Shown: positions 50,281-57,321 of the stretch, piece after piece
Layout: each line of letters starts with the position of its first letter
Position numbering within the stretch: the first letter of the stretch is position 1
Origin: Nitrosomonas eutropha
GTDB lineage: Bacteria; Pseudomonadota; Gammaproteobacteria; Burkholderiales; Nitrosomonadaceae
Length of the DNA stretch: 57,708 bases
Direction: 5' to 3'
Assembly (NCBI RefSeq): GCF_900116685.1
Contig: NZ_FPBL01000011.1
Coordinates: 1 to 57,708, forward strand
Program-made: the position numbers and the translations under genes
Notes under the pieces: generated by a model
The model's database searches: none
Seen by the model: the letters and a program-made list of their open reading frames with translations, nothing else
What the model was told of the DNA's origin: nothing

Positions 50281-50826
50281 ATGTCCAAGCCCAACAAGTT
50301 TTCGTTCTACATTATTGTTGCCATTCTTTCACTGGCCGCTGGTATTGCCTACAAATCCAGAGAAATGGGTATCACAACCTCCCTGCCGGATAACGTCAAG
50401 AAAGCTGCAGCAGAAACATTCTTCAACACAACGTTATCCACCCCGGAAGGTATCCCCCAGGCCATGTCGCAATGGCGGGGAAAAATCATTGTTATCAATT
50501 TCTGGGCAACCTGGTGCCTGCCCTGTCGGGATGAAATTCCGGAATTGATTGATACCTATGCAACATACCACCAGAAAGATCTGGTTATCGTTGGAATTGC
50601 CATAGACAATGCCGAAAAAGTAACCGCGTTCAGCAAGGAATTCAACATTAACTACCCCGTACTGGTCGGAGAATTCGATGCCTTTACCCTGACAGAAGCT
50701 ATGGGCAACCCGCAAGGCGCCCTGCCTTTTACCGTCACAATTGATCGCAATGGCACGATCGTCGATACCCACCTGGGGCGAATCAAAAAACGGCAAATCG
50801 AAACAATCATTCAACCAATGTTGTAA
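50281..50826 (+). CDS. TlpA/ResA-like membrane-anchored thioredoxin
   Basis: 181 residues from the ATG at 50281; the frame is open from 50227. A single N-terminal anchor (FSFYIIVAILSLAAGIAY) is followed by a thioredoxin fold with C79-L-P-C82 (WATWCLPCRDE) and the cis-Pro region PQGALPFTVTIDRNG. It is a likely partner of DsbD in reducing periplasmic apocytochrome or other thiols. Its TAA stop serves as one copy of the target duplication of the MITE that follows. Confidence 0.88.
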   Translation: MSKPNKFSFYIIVAILSLAAGIAYKSREMGITTSLPDNVKKAAAETFFNTTLSTPEGIPQAMSQWRGKIIVINFWATWCLPCRDEIPELIDTYATYHQKDLVIVGIAIDNAEKVTAFSKEFNINYPVLVGEFDAFTLTEAMGNPQGALPFTVTIDRNGTIVDTHLGRIKKRQIETIIQPML

Positions 50827-50974
50827 GAACCTGTTTAAGGTTTCGATCAAGTGATGCAGTGCAAGGCAAAATTGAACGAGAAAGCAGAGCATACTTGAAG
50901 TATGTGAGTGAACATTTTGAGTTCAATTTCAACGCCGTAATACGCCCTCCAGTGAGATATTGAACAGATTCTAA
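50824..50974. mobile_element. MITE, copy 2 (145 bp, TAA target duplication)
   Basis: The element spans 50827-50971, from GAACCTGTTTAAGG to TTGAACAGATTC, and is flanked by TAA (50824-50826 and 50972-50974). The interior closely follows copy 1 at 748-888, including GATGCAGTGCAAGGCAA and the central CATACTTGAAGTATGTGAG. Its arms are slightly worn (two mismatches), so this copy may be older. The left TAA is the stop codon of the preceding gene. The symporter frame starts within 35 bp to the right. Confidence 0.8.
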
Positions 50975-51005
50975 GCTAGCCGTGATATTTTCCAGATACC
51001 AGCAA

Positions 51006-52286
51006 ATGTTCACATCCATCCGCTCTTTGCTTGCCCAGCAGCTATGGGCAAGGATCTTATTGGGGATGGGATTAGGCACGATCACAGGGCTTGCATTATC
51101 CCCCGGCGGCTTTGCATTGCTGGAAAATGAAATCGCACTCACTGCAGCAGAATGGATTGCCCTGCCCGGTACCGTATTTCTGGAAATCCTGAAAATGGTA
51201 GTAATTCCGCTAATCATCTGCTCCATCGTACTGGGCATTCTGAGCAGCGGCTCACCCCGGCAGCTAAAGAAGATGGGTACATTTATCGTGCCCTATTTCA
51301 TAGCGACTTCTTTTGTAGCAGTCACAATCGGCCTGGCACTCTCTCTCTTTATCCAGCCGGGACACATGATGGGTGCCAGTGCCCATGCAATGGCAACGGA
51401 TGCAATATCGACCTCCAGCACACCGATACTGGATGAACTGACTGTTCCACAACGCATTACCCGTCTGATTCCTTCCAATTTTGTCGAAGCAGCTTTGCAC
51501 GTCGACATGCTCAAAATTGTGATCATCGCCATCTTTTTTGGTGTTGCCGCGCTGACCATGCCGCGCGAGATCGTAAAACCATTTGAGGCACTATGTCAGT
51601 TCGGGCAAGGCGCCGCGATGCAAATTATCGACTGGGCCATGGCATTAGCACCTTATGCCGTATTTGGCCTGATGACCGACGCCATGATTCACCTGGGCTT
51701 TGACGCCCTCAGCGCCATTGGCTGGTATATGACCTCTGTACTATCGGGGCTGGCCATTATTCTCAGTTTGTATCTGTTCGGAGCAACCGTATTTGGTGGC
51801 CATTCACCAACTACTTTTTTACGAGCGATCCGTGAAGTGCAACTGCTGGCCTTTTCAACCTCCAGCTCGGCAGCTGTGATGCCAGTATCCATCCGTACCG
51901 CAGAAAACAACCTGGGTGTCAGTGAAGATATCAGTCGCTTCGTCATCCCCATTGGTGCAACCATCAACATGGACGGCACCGGACTTTATCAGGCTGTAGC
52001 TACTATTTTCCTGTGTCAGATCTTCGGCGTGGATCTGAGTTTTACCGAGATGGCCTTGCTGATGTGCGTCATCGTGGGTGCATCAATCGGCACTCCCGCC
52101 ACCCCTGGCGTTGGCATTGTCGTGCTGGCCACCATTTTATCCGGCATCGGCGTACCTCCCGCCGGTATCGGTATTATTTTCGGCGTTGACCGTATCCTTG
52201 ACATGTGCCGCACGACTATCAACGTCACAGGCGATCTCACCGCTGTCGTCATTATGGAGCGCTGGATGAAAAGCAGATCTGCTTAA
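51006..52286 (+). CDS. Dicarboxylate/amino acid:cation symporter
   Basis: 426 residues from the ATG at 51006; a GTG at 50982 would add eight. It is a DAACS (GltP/DctA) family protein with FLEILKMVVIPLIICSIVLG, the helical-hairpin serine loop AFSTSSSAAVMPVS, and NMDGTGLYQAVATIFL (substrate and sodium/proton site), then GTPATPGVG. It would import C4-dicarboxylates, glutamate or similar compounds, which is of note if the host is a chemolithotroph. A MITE ends about 32 bp before the start and may supply the leader. Confidence 0.9.
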   Translation: MFTSIRSLLAQQLWARILLGMGLGTITGLALSPGGFALLENEIALTAAEWIALPGTVFLEILKMVVIPLIICSIVLGILSSGSPRQLKKMGTFIVPYFIATSFVAVTIGLALSLFIQPGHMMGASAHAMATDAISTSSTPILDELTVPQRITRLIPSNFVEAALHVDMLKIVIIAIFFGVAALTMPREIVKPFEALCQFGQGAAMQIIDWAMALAPYAVFGLMTDAMIHLGFDALSAIGWYMTSVLSGLAIILSLYLFGATVFGGHSPTTFLRAIREVQLLAFSTSSSAAVMPVSIRTAENNLGVSEDISRFVIPIGATINMDGTGLYQAVATIFLCQIFGVDLSFTEMALLMCVIVGASIGTPATPGVGIVVLATILSGIGVPPAGIGIIFGVDRILDMCRTTINVTGDLTAVVIMERWMKSRSA

Positions 52287-52370
52287 AAAGCAGGCGAAAA
52301 TCACCGTGCAGAGATTCCCTAAACACCCGAAGCGGCACGCCAAAGCGATCCAGCAACTTCAGAGCTTTCT

Positions 52371-53105
52371 TTATCTCCGCCCGTGCAGCAGAAATACCGT
52401 CGGTTTCTTGTGCAGATCCGGCCAGTTGCTGCTTGGCCGCCATTCACTGATCATTTGCGTCAGGACAACCTCATCTGCCTGGGTCAGATTACAGGCCACA
52501 CATAAATCCGTTTCCACATGGCATTGCTGCACCAGCGCCTCCAGCAATTTCCGGTTGCGGTAAGGTGTTTCGATAAAAATCTGGGTCTCATCCGCCGCGA
52601 TGGATGCCTTTTCCAGCTGGATAATCTTTTTATTGCGCACCTCTGGGGCAACCGGCAGGTAGCCATGAAAGCGGAAGCGCTGGCCGTTCAGCCCGGAAGC
52701 CATCAACGCCAGCAAAATTGCAGAAGGACCAACAAACGGCACCACCCGAATCTGCCTGCGATGCGCCAGCCGGACAAGCATCCCACCGGGATCAGCAATC
52801 GCCGGACAACCTGCCTCGGACAACAAACCAATATCCTCCCCGGCAAGCAATGGCGCCAGTAGTGCCTCCAACTCAGCGGCGGGAGTATGCTCATCCAGCA
52901 CTTCCAGTTTGAGCGTTTGCACAACGCACAGTGGATTTACCTGTTTAAGAAAATGACGCGCTGTTTTAGGATGTTCGACGATGAATCGCCCCAACAGGCT
53001 GATTCGCTGCTGAACTCCGGCAGGGAGTATCCAGCTAAGATCGCCTTCCCCCAACGGGGTCGGGATCAGATATAGCGTACCGTAAGGCATAACGTCTGCA
53101 GGCAT
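52371..53105 (-). CDS. RsmI-like SAM-dependent methyltransferase (tetrapyrrole-methylase fold)
   Basis: 244 residues of the TP-methylase superfamily. It starts YGTLYLIPTPLGEGDLSWIL, then has GLLSEAGCPAIADPGGMLVR (cf. the SDAG-P-ISDPG motif of RsmI), VVPFVGPSAILLALMASGLN and FIETPYRN. It is shorter than RsmI (about 280) and belongs to the second paralogue common in betaproteobacteria. The rRNA C1402 2'-O-methylase RsmI is therefore probably encoded elsewhere, and this substrate is unknown. Confidence 0.75.
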   Translation of the reverse strand: MPADVMPYGTLYLIPTPLGEGDLSWILPAGVQQRISLLGRFIVEHPKTARHFLKQVNPLCVVQTLKLEVLDEHTPAAELEALLAPLLAGEDIGLLSEAGCPAIADPGGMLVRLAHRRQIRVVPFVGPSAILLALMASGLNGQRFRFHGYLPVAPEVRNKKIIQLEKASIAADETQIFIETPYRNRKLLEALVQQCHVETDLCVACNLTQADEVVLTQMISEWRPSSNWPDLHKKPTVFLLHGRR

Positions 53106-53117
53106 GATGTTTGTAAA

Positions 53118-53501
53118 TCAGTGCAGCACGCGCGGCACACTCAGAATGAATTCAGGAATTTCCACCGAAAAATGAAAACCATCCTCGGCCACCATCTGAT
53201 AAGAACCTTTCATGGAACCCGCTATTGAGGAAATCGCAGTGCCGCTGGTGTATTCAAAACTTTCGCCGGGTTTAAGTAGCGGCTGCTCTCCCACCACACC
53301 CAACCCGCGCACCTCCCGCGTCTCCCCATCGCCACCAGTGATTATCCAGTGACGGCTCACCAGCTGCGAAGCCACGCTGCCGATATTATTGATCGTAATC
53401 GTATAAGCAAACACATACTGCTCCTGCGCGGGATCGGATTGATCCTGCAGATAAGTAGTACGCACTTGCACTTTGATGTTGTATTTTTGGTCGTTTTTCA
53501 T
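53118..53501 (-). CDS. apaG: ApaG family protein
   Basis: 127 residues of the ApaG/DUF525 beta-sandwich, with YVFAYTITINNIGSVASQLV, then SRHWIITGGDG, and GVVGEQPLLKPGESFEYTSG. In enterobacteria it lies with ksgA and apaH; here it precedes the methylase gene by 12 bp. Its molecular role is not settled. Confidence 0.92.
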   Translation of the reverse strand: MKNDQKYNIKVQVRTTYLQDQSDPAQEQYVFAYTITINNIGSVASQLVSRHWIITGGDGETREVRGLGVVGEQPLLKPGESFEYTSGTAISSIAGSMKGSYQMVAEDGFHFSVEIPEFILSVPRVLH

Positions 53502-53719
53502 GCAGCATATTCCACACTATTTTGCGGGCAACAGCAAGCAACCTGGTACGAAACCACCAAAATTATAATTCGTAGGGTATGCATTTATTGATATGGGTAT
53601 TCCACCCCGCTCTTTGCGAGCACGGCAGTGCAAAGCAATCCAGCACAGTGCAACACTGGCCAAGCACAATGTGTATAAAGAGTAGCGCTGAAACTGTCGT
53701 TATCCAGTCTTGCATCATG

Positions 53720-53808
53720 TAGAACCGACAAAGGCCAACCTGTCGTGAAGCAGGGGCGCAAAGTTTCCGATCCTGATTGCATCAGGAAAGCGGGACTGCC
53801 GAAGTTCG
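53720..53808 (+). ncRNA. c-di-GMP-I (GEMM-I) riboswitch aptamer
   Basis: The closing helix is GAAC (53722-53725) with GTTC (53804-53807). The first internal hairpin is CCTG-TC-GTGA-AG-CAGG, capped by a GNRA loop and followed by the conserved GGCGCAAAG (53755-53763; consensus ACGCAAAG). The second hairpin is the perfect TCCTGAT-TGC-ATCAGGA (53770-53786), followed by AAGCGGGACTGCCGA, matching the 3' core AGCGGGGTTACCGA of the Vibrio Vc2 aptamer. Together these are the GEMM-I signature. The subtilase start is about 80 nt downstream with site AAGGAG at 53874. No clear terminator lies between, so control of translation is more likely than attenuation. Confidence 0.8.
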
Positions 53809-53886
53809 CATCCACTCCCTTTCTTCATACAGGTATGCGTACTGCGGGTCGGCTTCGTTATAACCCATCTTTCCAAGGAGCCGCGC

Positions 53887-56007
53887 ATGTCAAATGCAAG
53901 ATTAATTCATTCGCCATTTTCAGATCACTTATATCATTGCTTCAGTTTTTCAATTCTTCTGTTTCTCCTGATCATCTTCTCCAGCAATAGCCATGCCAAT
54001 CCAAGCAAGGATATTCTGGAAGCTGCCAGATCTGAATCAACCAGTAAAACCGCCGCTTCTCCCTCCCATTGGAAAAAAGGTCGTCTGCTGCTCATTCCGC
54101 GTGCCGGTTTGACCGCAAAAGAGTTTGATAAGGCCATCAGACCGCATGGCATCAAATCCAAACGTAAACTCAGCAGACTAAGTGCGCATATTTACGAATT
54201 GCCCGATGGCGTGGATGAAATCAAGGTCATGAACAAGCTCAAAAAAGATCGCCGTTTCAAGGCGGTTGAGCTGGATCAACTGGTTGGCCCAGCGCAAATG
54301 GTTTCTGATCCCGCATTCAACAGCAGTTGGGCGCTACCCAAAATCCAGGCACCTATCGCCTGGGATATTGCTACTGGCGATGGCGTAACCATTGCTGTTC
54401 TTGATACCGGGGTGGACAGTAACCATCCTGATCTGGCCGCCAACATGGTTCCCGGCTGGAATATTTACAATGGTAACGACGATGCCAGCGATGTACATGG
54501 CCACGGCACCAAAGTGGCCGGTTCAGCGACAGCAGCGGCCAATAACGGTATTGGCAGCGCTGGGGTAGCCTGGAATGCACGCATTATGCCAATACGCATT
54601 GCCAATCCCAACGCTTACGCCTATTTCAGCGCCATGGCGGATGGCATTCGCTGGGCGGCTGATCACGGCGCGCGTGTTGCCAACATCAGCTATGAAGGCG
54701 CAGCCGGCAGCTTGACTGTGCAATCTGCTGCCAACTATATGCGCAGCAAAGGAGGAGTGGTGGTCGTTTCCGCAGGCAATTCCAGCGGATATATCAGTTA
54801 TGCCCCCAGCGATGCGCTGATCGTTGCCTCGGCAACAGGCAGTAACGATACACGCGCCAGCTGGTCCAGCTACGGCCCCGCAGTGGATGTTGCTGCACCG
54901 GGAGCAAGTATTTACACCACTACGCGCGGCAGCGGGTACGGCTCCGTTTCCGGCACGTCCTTCTCCAGCCCGATTGTCGCTGCCACCGCTGCACTGATGT
55001 TCTCTGCCAATCCGGATCTGGCCCCGGCAGATGTCGATCAGATACTCAAAACTACCTCTCTCGATCTCGGTGATCCCGGCCATGATGCCTACTACGGCCA
55101 CGGGCGTATTAATGCTGCCGGCGCGGTGAATGCTGCTTATGCACAATTTAACGTAGATAACATTGCGCCGGTTATCAACATCACTTCCCCCACTGGAGGC
55201 ACAGTGTTGGGAGATGTGTTGGTGGATGTCAATTATTCTGACAACAAGGGCGTGGTGCGTGTAGAGCTGTACGTCAACGACAGAAAAGCGATCGAAGATA
55301 CCCAGCCGCCTTTCGCCTTCGCCTGGGATACCAGCACACTGGCGGACGGCAGCTACACCCTGGTAACGTATGCGTTTGATGCTGCCGGTAACCAGGGCAC
55401 CTCTGCCCCGGTTAAAGTCACCGTAAAAAATACGGCGGCAGATACCACACCGCCGACCATCAGCATCACCTCTCCCACTGGTGGCACAGTCTCCGGTAAC
55501 GTACCCGTAAGTGTAAATTTTTCCGACAACATCGGCGTGGCACGTACAGAACTGCACATTAACGGCAAGCAGACGATGGAAGACACCGAACCGGGCAACC
55601 GTTTTACCTGGAATACCACCACGCTGGCGGATGGCAACTATACCCTGGTGACGTATGCGTTTGATGCTGCCGGTAATCGGGGCACTTCCTCACCGGTGGT
55701 GGTCAGTGTAAAAAATTCCGACAACAATCCACAGAAAGCGCCTTTACCCAGAATTAACCAGTTCAATCTCAAGGATGGACAGAAAGTCAGCCTTTTTGAG
55801 AACGTCAAAGTGAAAGCCGACAACAACACCCGCAAAATCAATCTGAAAGTGAATGGCAACATCCTTACCACTATTGACGGCAACTCGTTGAATTACCGCT
55901 GGAATACCTGGGAAAGTTCCCCGCGCGGCAGCACGCTTACTGTTACTGTGGAAGCTGGTAACGTGGATGGTGAATTTGTCAGCCAAACTGTCAGCGTCAG
56001 AAATTAG
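53887..56007 (+). CDS. Secreted subtilisin-like serine protease with Ig-like repeats
   Basis: 706 residues. An N-terminal signal (SFSILLFLLIIFSSNSHA) is followed by an inhibitor-like propeptide (about 55-130, containing GRLLLIPRAGLTAKEFDKAI) and the S8 catalytic domain with D173 (VLDTGVDSNHPDL), H206 (HGHGTKVAG) and S358 (SGTSFSSPIVAAT). Two Big_9-type Ig-like repeats (about 428-515 and 521-612, each starting ITSPTGGTV and ending YAFDAAGNxGTS) and a diverged third (about 620-706) form the C-terminus. It is probably exported by the Sec system and acts outside the inner membrane. The upstream c-di-GMP aptamer indicates control by the biofilm second messenger. Confidence 0.93.
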   Translation: MSNARLIHSPFSDHLYHCFSFSILLFLLIIFSSNSHANPSKDILEAARSESTSKTAASPSHWKKGRLLLIPRAGLTAKEFDKAIRPHGIKSKRKLSRLSAHIYELPDGVDEIKVMNKLKKDRRFKAVELDQLVGPAQMVSDPAFNSSWALPKIQAPIAWDIATGDGVTIAVLDTGVDSNHPDLAANMVPGWNIYNGNDDASDVHGHGTKVAGSATAAANNGIGSAGVAWNARIMPIRIANPNAYAYFSAMADGIRWAADHGARVANISYEGAAGSLTVQSAANYMRSKGGVVVVSAGNSSGYISYAPSDALIVASATGSNDTRASWSSYGPAVDVAAPGASIYTTTRGSGYGSVSGTSFSSPIVAATAALMFSANPDLAPADVDQILKTTSLDLGDPGHDAYYGHGRINAAGAVNAAYAQFNVDNIAPVINITSPTGGTVLGDVLVDVNYSDNKGVVRVELYVNDRKAIEDTQPPFAFAWDTSTLADGSYTLVTYAFDAAGNQGTSAPVKVTVKNTAADTTPPTISITSPTGGTVSGNVPVSVNFSDNIGVARTELHINGKQTMEDTEPGNRFTWNTTTLADGNYTLVTYAFDAAGNRGTSSPVVVSVKNSDNNPQKAPLPRINQFNLKDGQKVSLFENVKVKADNNTRKINLKVNGNILTTIDGNSLNYRWNTWESSPRGSTLTVTVEAGNVDGEFVSQTVSVRN

Positions 56008-56020
56008 GGAGGCTGTATAA

Positions 56021-56179
56021 CCTTAATCCTGTCCTGACACAATCTGCAGGATTAAGGCAATCCGGCGCCGCTACTATCGTCTTTGTGACTGCGAGCGCAG
56101 AGAAGCAGGCAGTAATCCAGCGGCGTTGGTAATCGCCACGGCCTGGAGGGTCTCGTAATACCAGGATAAAAATATCCTG
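56021..56179. other. Hairpin-rich stretch after the protease gene
   Basis: CCTTAATCCTG (56021-56031) and CAGGATTAAGG (56047-56057) form an 11-bp perfect stem. CAGGATA (56162-56168) and TATCCTG (56173-56179) form a 7-bp stem with loop AAAA. Between them is a GC-rich segment with further short complements. No coding frame is visible. It may be the structured 3' end of the protease mRNA or an independent small RNA that ends at the terminator just downstream. Confidence 0.35.
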
Positions 56180-56210
56180 ATCATTTTCTTACCTTTGATT
56201 CTCAGCATTC

Positions 56211-56237
56211 AGCGCCCTACTCCCGCAGGGCGTTTTT
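56211..56237 (+). terminator. Rho-independent terminator
   Basis: CGCCCT and AGGGCG pair around ACTCCCGC and are followed by TTTTT, a standard intrinsic terminator for the protease transcript or a small RNA read on the plus strand. Confidence 0.75.
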
Positions 56238-56283
56238 GTCGAAAAATTTTACAATCACATACATCATTCCGCTCCAGTTCCAG

Positions 56284-56314
56284 AAAAATAACTATCAATC
56301 AGATGGTTATTTTT
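56284..56314. promoter_or_regulatory. Inverted repeat just upstream of the sigma-54 promoter
   Basis: AAAAATAAC (56284-56292) and GTTATTTTT (56306-56314) are exact 9-bp arms with a 13-nt spacer. The right arm abuts the -24 element. It could bind a regulator, though sigma-54 activators usually bind further upstream, or serve as a weak terminator. Confidence 0.3.
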
Positions 56315-56332
56315 TTGGCACGATTATTGCTT
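56315..56332 (+). promoter_or_regulatory. Sigma-54 (RpoN) -24/-12 promoter
   Basis: TTGGCACGATTATTGCTT matches the consensus TGGCACG-N4-TTGCW, with the invariant GG (56317-56318) and GC (56329-56330) 10 nt apart, as required. The expected start of transcription is near 56342, about 37 nt before the ATG of the PEP-CTERM gene. PEP-CTERM genes in exosortase-bearing bacteria are known to be driven by RpoN with the PrsK/PrsR two-component system, so the assignment fits the downstream gene. Confidence 0.75.
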
Positions 56333-56378
56333 AATTATATTTGATATTTTAAAGTTAAAAGTTAATCAGGGAAAATTA

Positions 56379-56992
56379 ATGAAAAGACTATATGAGTTAG
56401 TACTGGTTGGTTTGCTGGGGGGGGAGCGTTTTCTTCAACAGTAAATGCTGAACCATTAATAGGAGAAAAAATTGCAGGCAACGATTGTTCGGGGGTGTTT
56501 GGATAAGGATTCAAAAATTGCAAGATTCCAGAAAAATATGACTCCAAGCAATCACCTGTTATTATCAAATTTGATGATAAAGGAAAGGCTACATGGACAA
56601 CTGAAGTTAATACAGATTTATTTCCCAGCATTACGGGTGATGAGTTCTCTTTTACATTTGACAGTAGCAAAGAAGGGCGAACTGGAACATGGTCATATGC
56701 TCCCGGCATAAGCAACCCGGTCATCACATTCTTTGTAGCCAAAGGCGGGAGTTTCTTTAACCTGTTCCAGAATGAGGGTGGTGACAATACAGGTACTTGG
56801 AGCACGCCAATCAACCCTAAAAATGATAAGAATTATGGTCTGTCACATCTTACCTTTTATGACACAGGCAAGAATGGTGGTGGTGGTGGTGGTGGTGGCG
56901 GTGGAAGCGAAATACCCGAACCCGCCAGCCTGCTGCTGTTTGGTGCCGGACTTTTGGGATTTGGCCTGAATCGCCGTCGTAAACAGGCCTGA
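56379..56992 (+). pseudogene. PEP-CTERM sorted protein gene, broken by frameshift and stop
   Basis: From ATG 56379 the frame reads MKRLYELVLVGLLGG and leaves phase at a run of eight G (56417-56424). One more G would restore GGGAFSSTVNAEPLIGEKIA, then GNDCSGVFG. A TAA then replaces what is probably a Gln codon before GFKNCKIPEKYDSKQSPVII. The remaining frame is open: about 140 residues, a (GGT)n-encoded polyglycine linker (56875-56904) and the C-terminal anchor IPEPASLLLFGAGLLGFGLN, then RRRKQA, the PEP-CTERM signal recognised by exosortase. With two lesions it is a pseudogene, unless the G tract varies and the stop is read through. Confidence 0.85.
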
Positions 56993-57028
56993 ACAATTAC
57001 AAAAATAAGTAACTATTAATAAAACTCA

Positions 57029-57054
57029 AGCGCCGGACAACCGGCGCTTTTTTT
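57029..57054 (+). terminator. Strong Rho-independent terminator after the PEP-CTERM gene
   Basis: AGCGCCGG (57029-57036), loop ACAA, and CCGGCGCT (57041-57048) form an 8-bp GC-rich stem followed by a run of T residues. Confidence 0.9.
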
Positions 57055-57321
57055 ATACGCTCACCCAATACCCCACCGCCACACCCTCTTACCCTGCTCC
57101 CCCTTCGTCATCCTGTGCTTGAACCTTCATCTGGAGTAGACGTATTTTAGTCGAGGAGGAGAAGGGATAGAGACCAGGTTCATCTTTGGCCATCAAGGCT
57201 GCTCGCAATACGAATCGCCCTTTTCCAACCTACCCACAAGGCTGGACAGTTCATCGCGAGACCCTTGGGATCATGGCGATCCAGGATAGTGGCAAACGGA
57301 GAAAGGAGAATGAAGTGGTTA

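Noticed and set aside
52252..52443. Minus-strand frame of 63 codons at the end of the RsmI-like gene
   Set aside because: It overlaps both the methylase and the symporter end in other frames and resembles no family.
53585..53815. Minus-strand frame of 76 codons before the protease gene
   Set aside because: It lies over the c-di-GMP aptamer on the other strand, has no ribosome site and no recognisable content.
56021..56200. A second c-di-GMP aptamer before the PEP-CTERM gene
   Set aside because: The conserved GCAAAG and AGCGGG core segments are absent; only generic hairpins are present.
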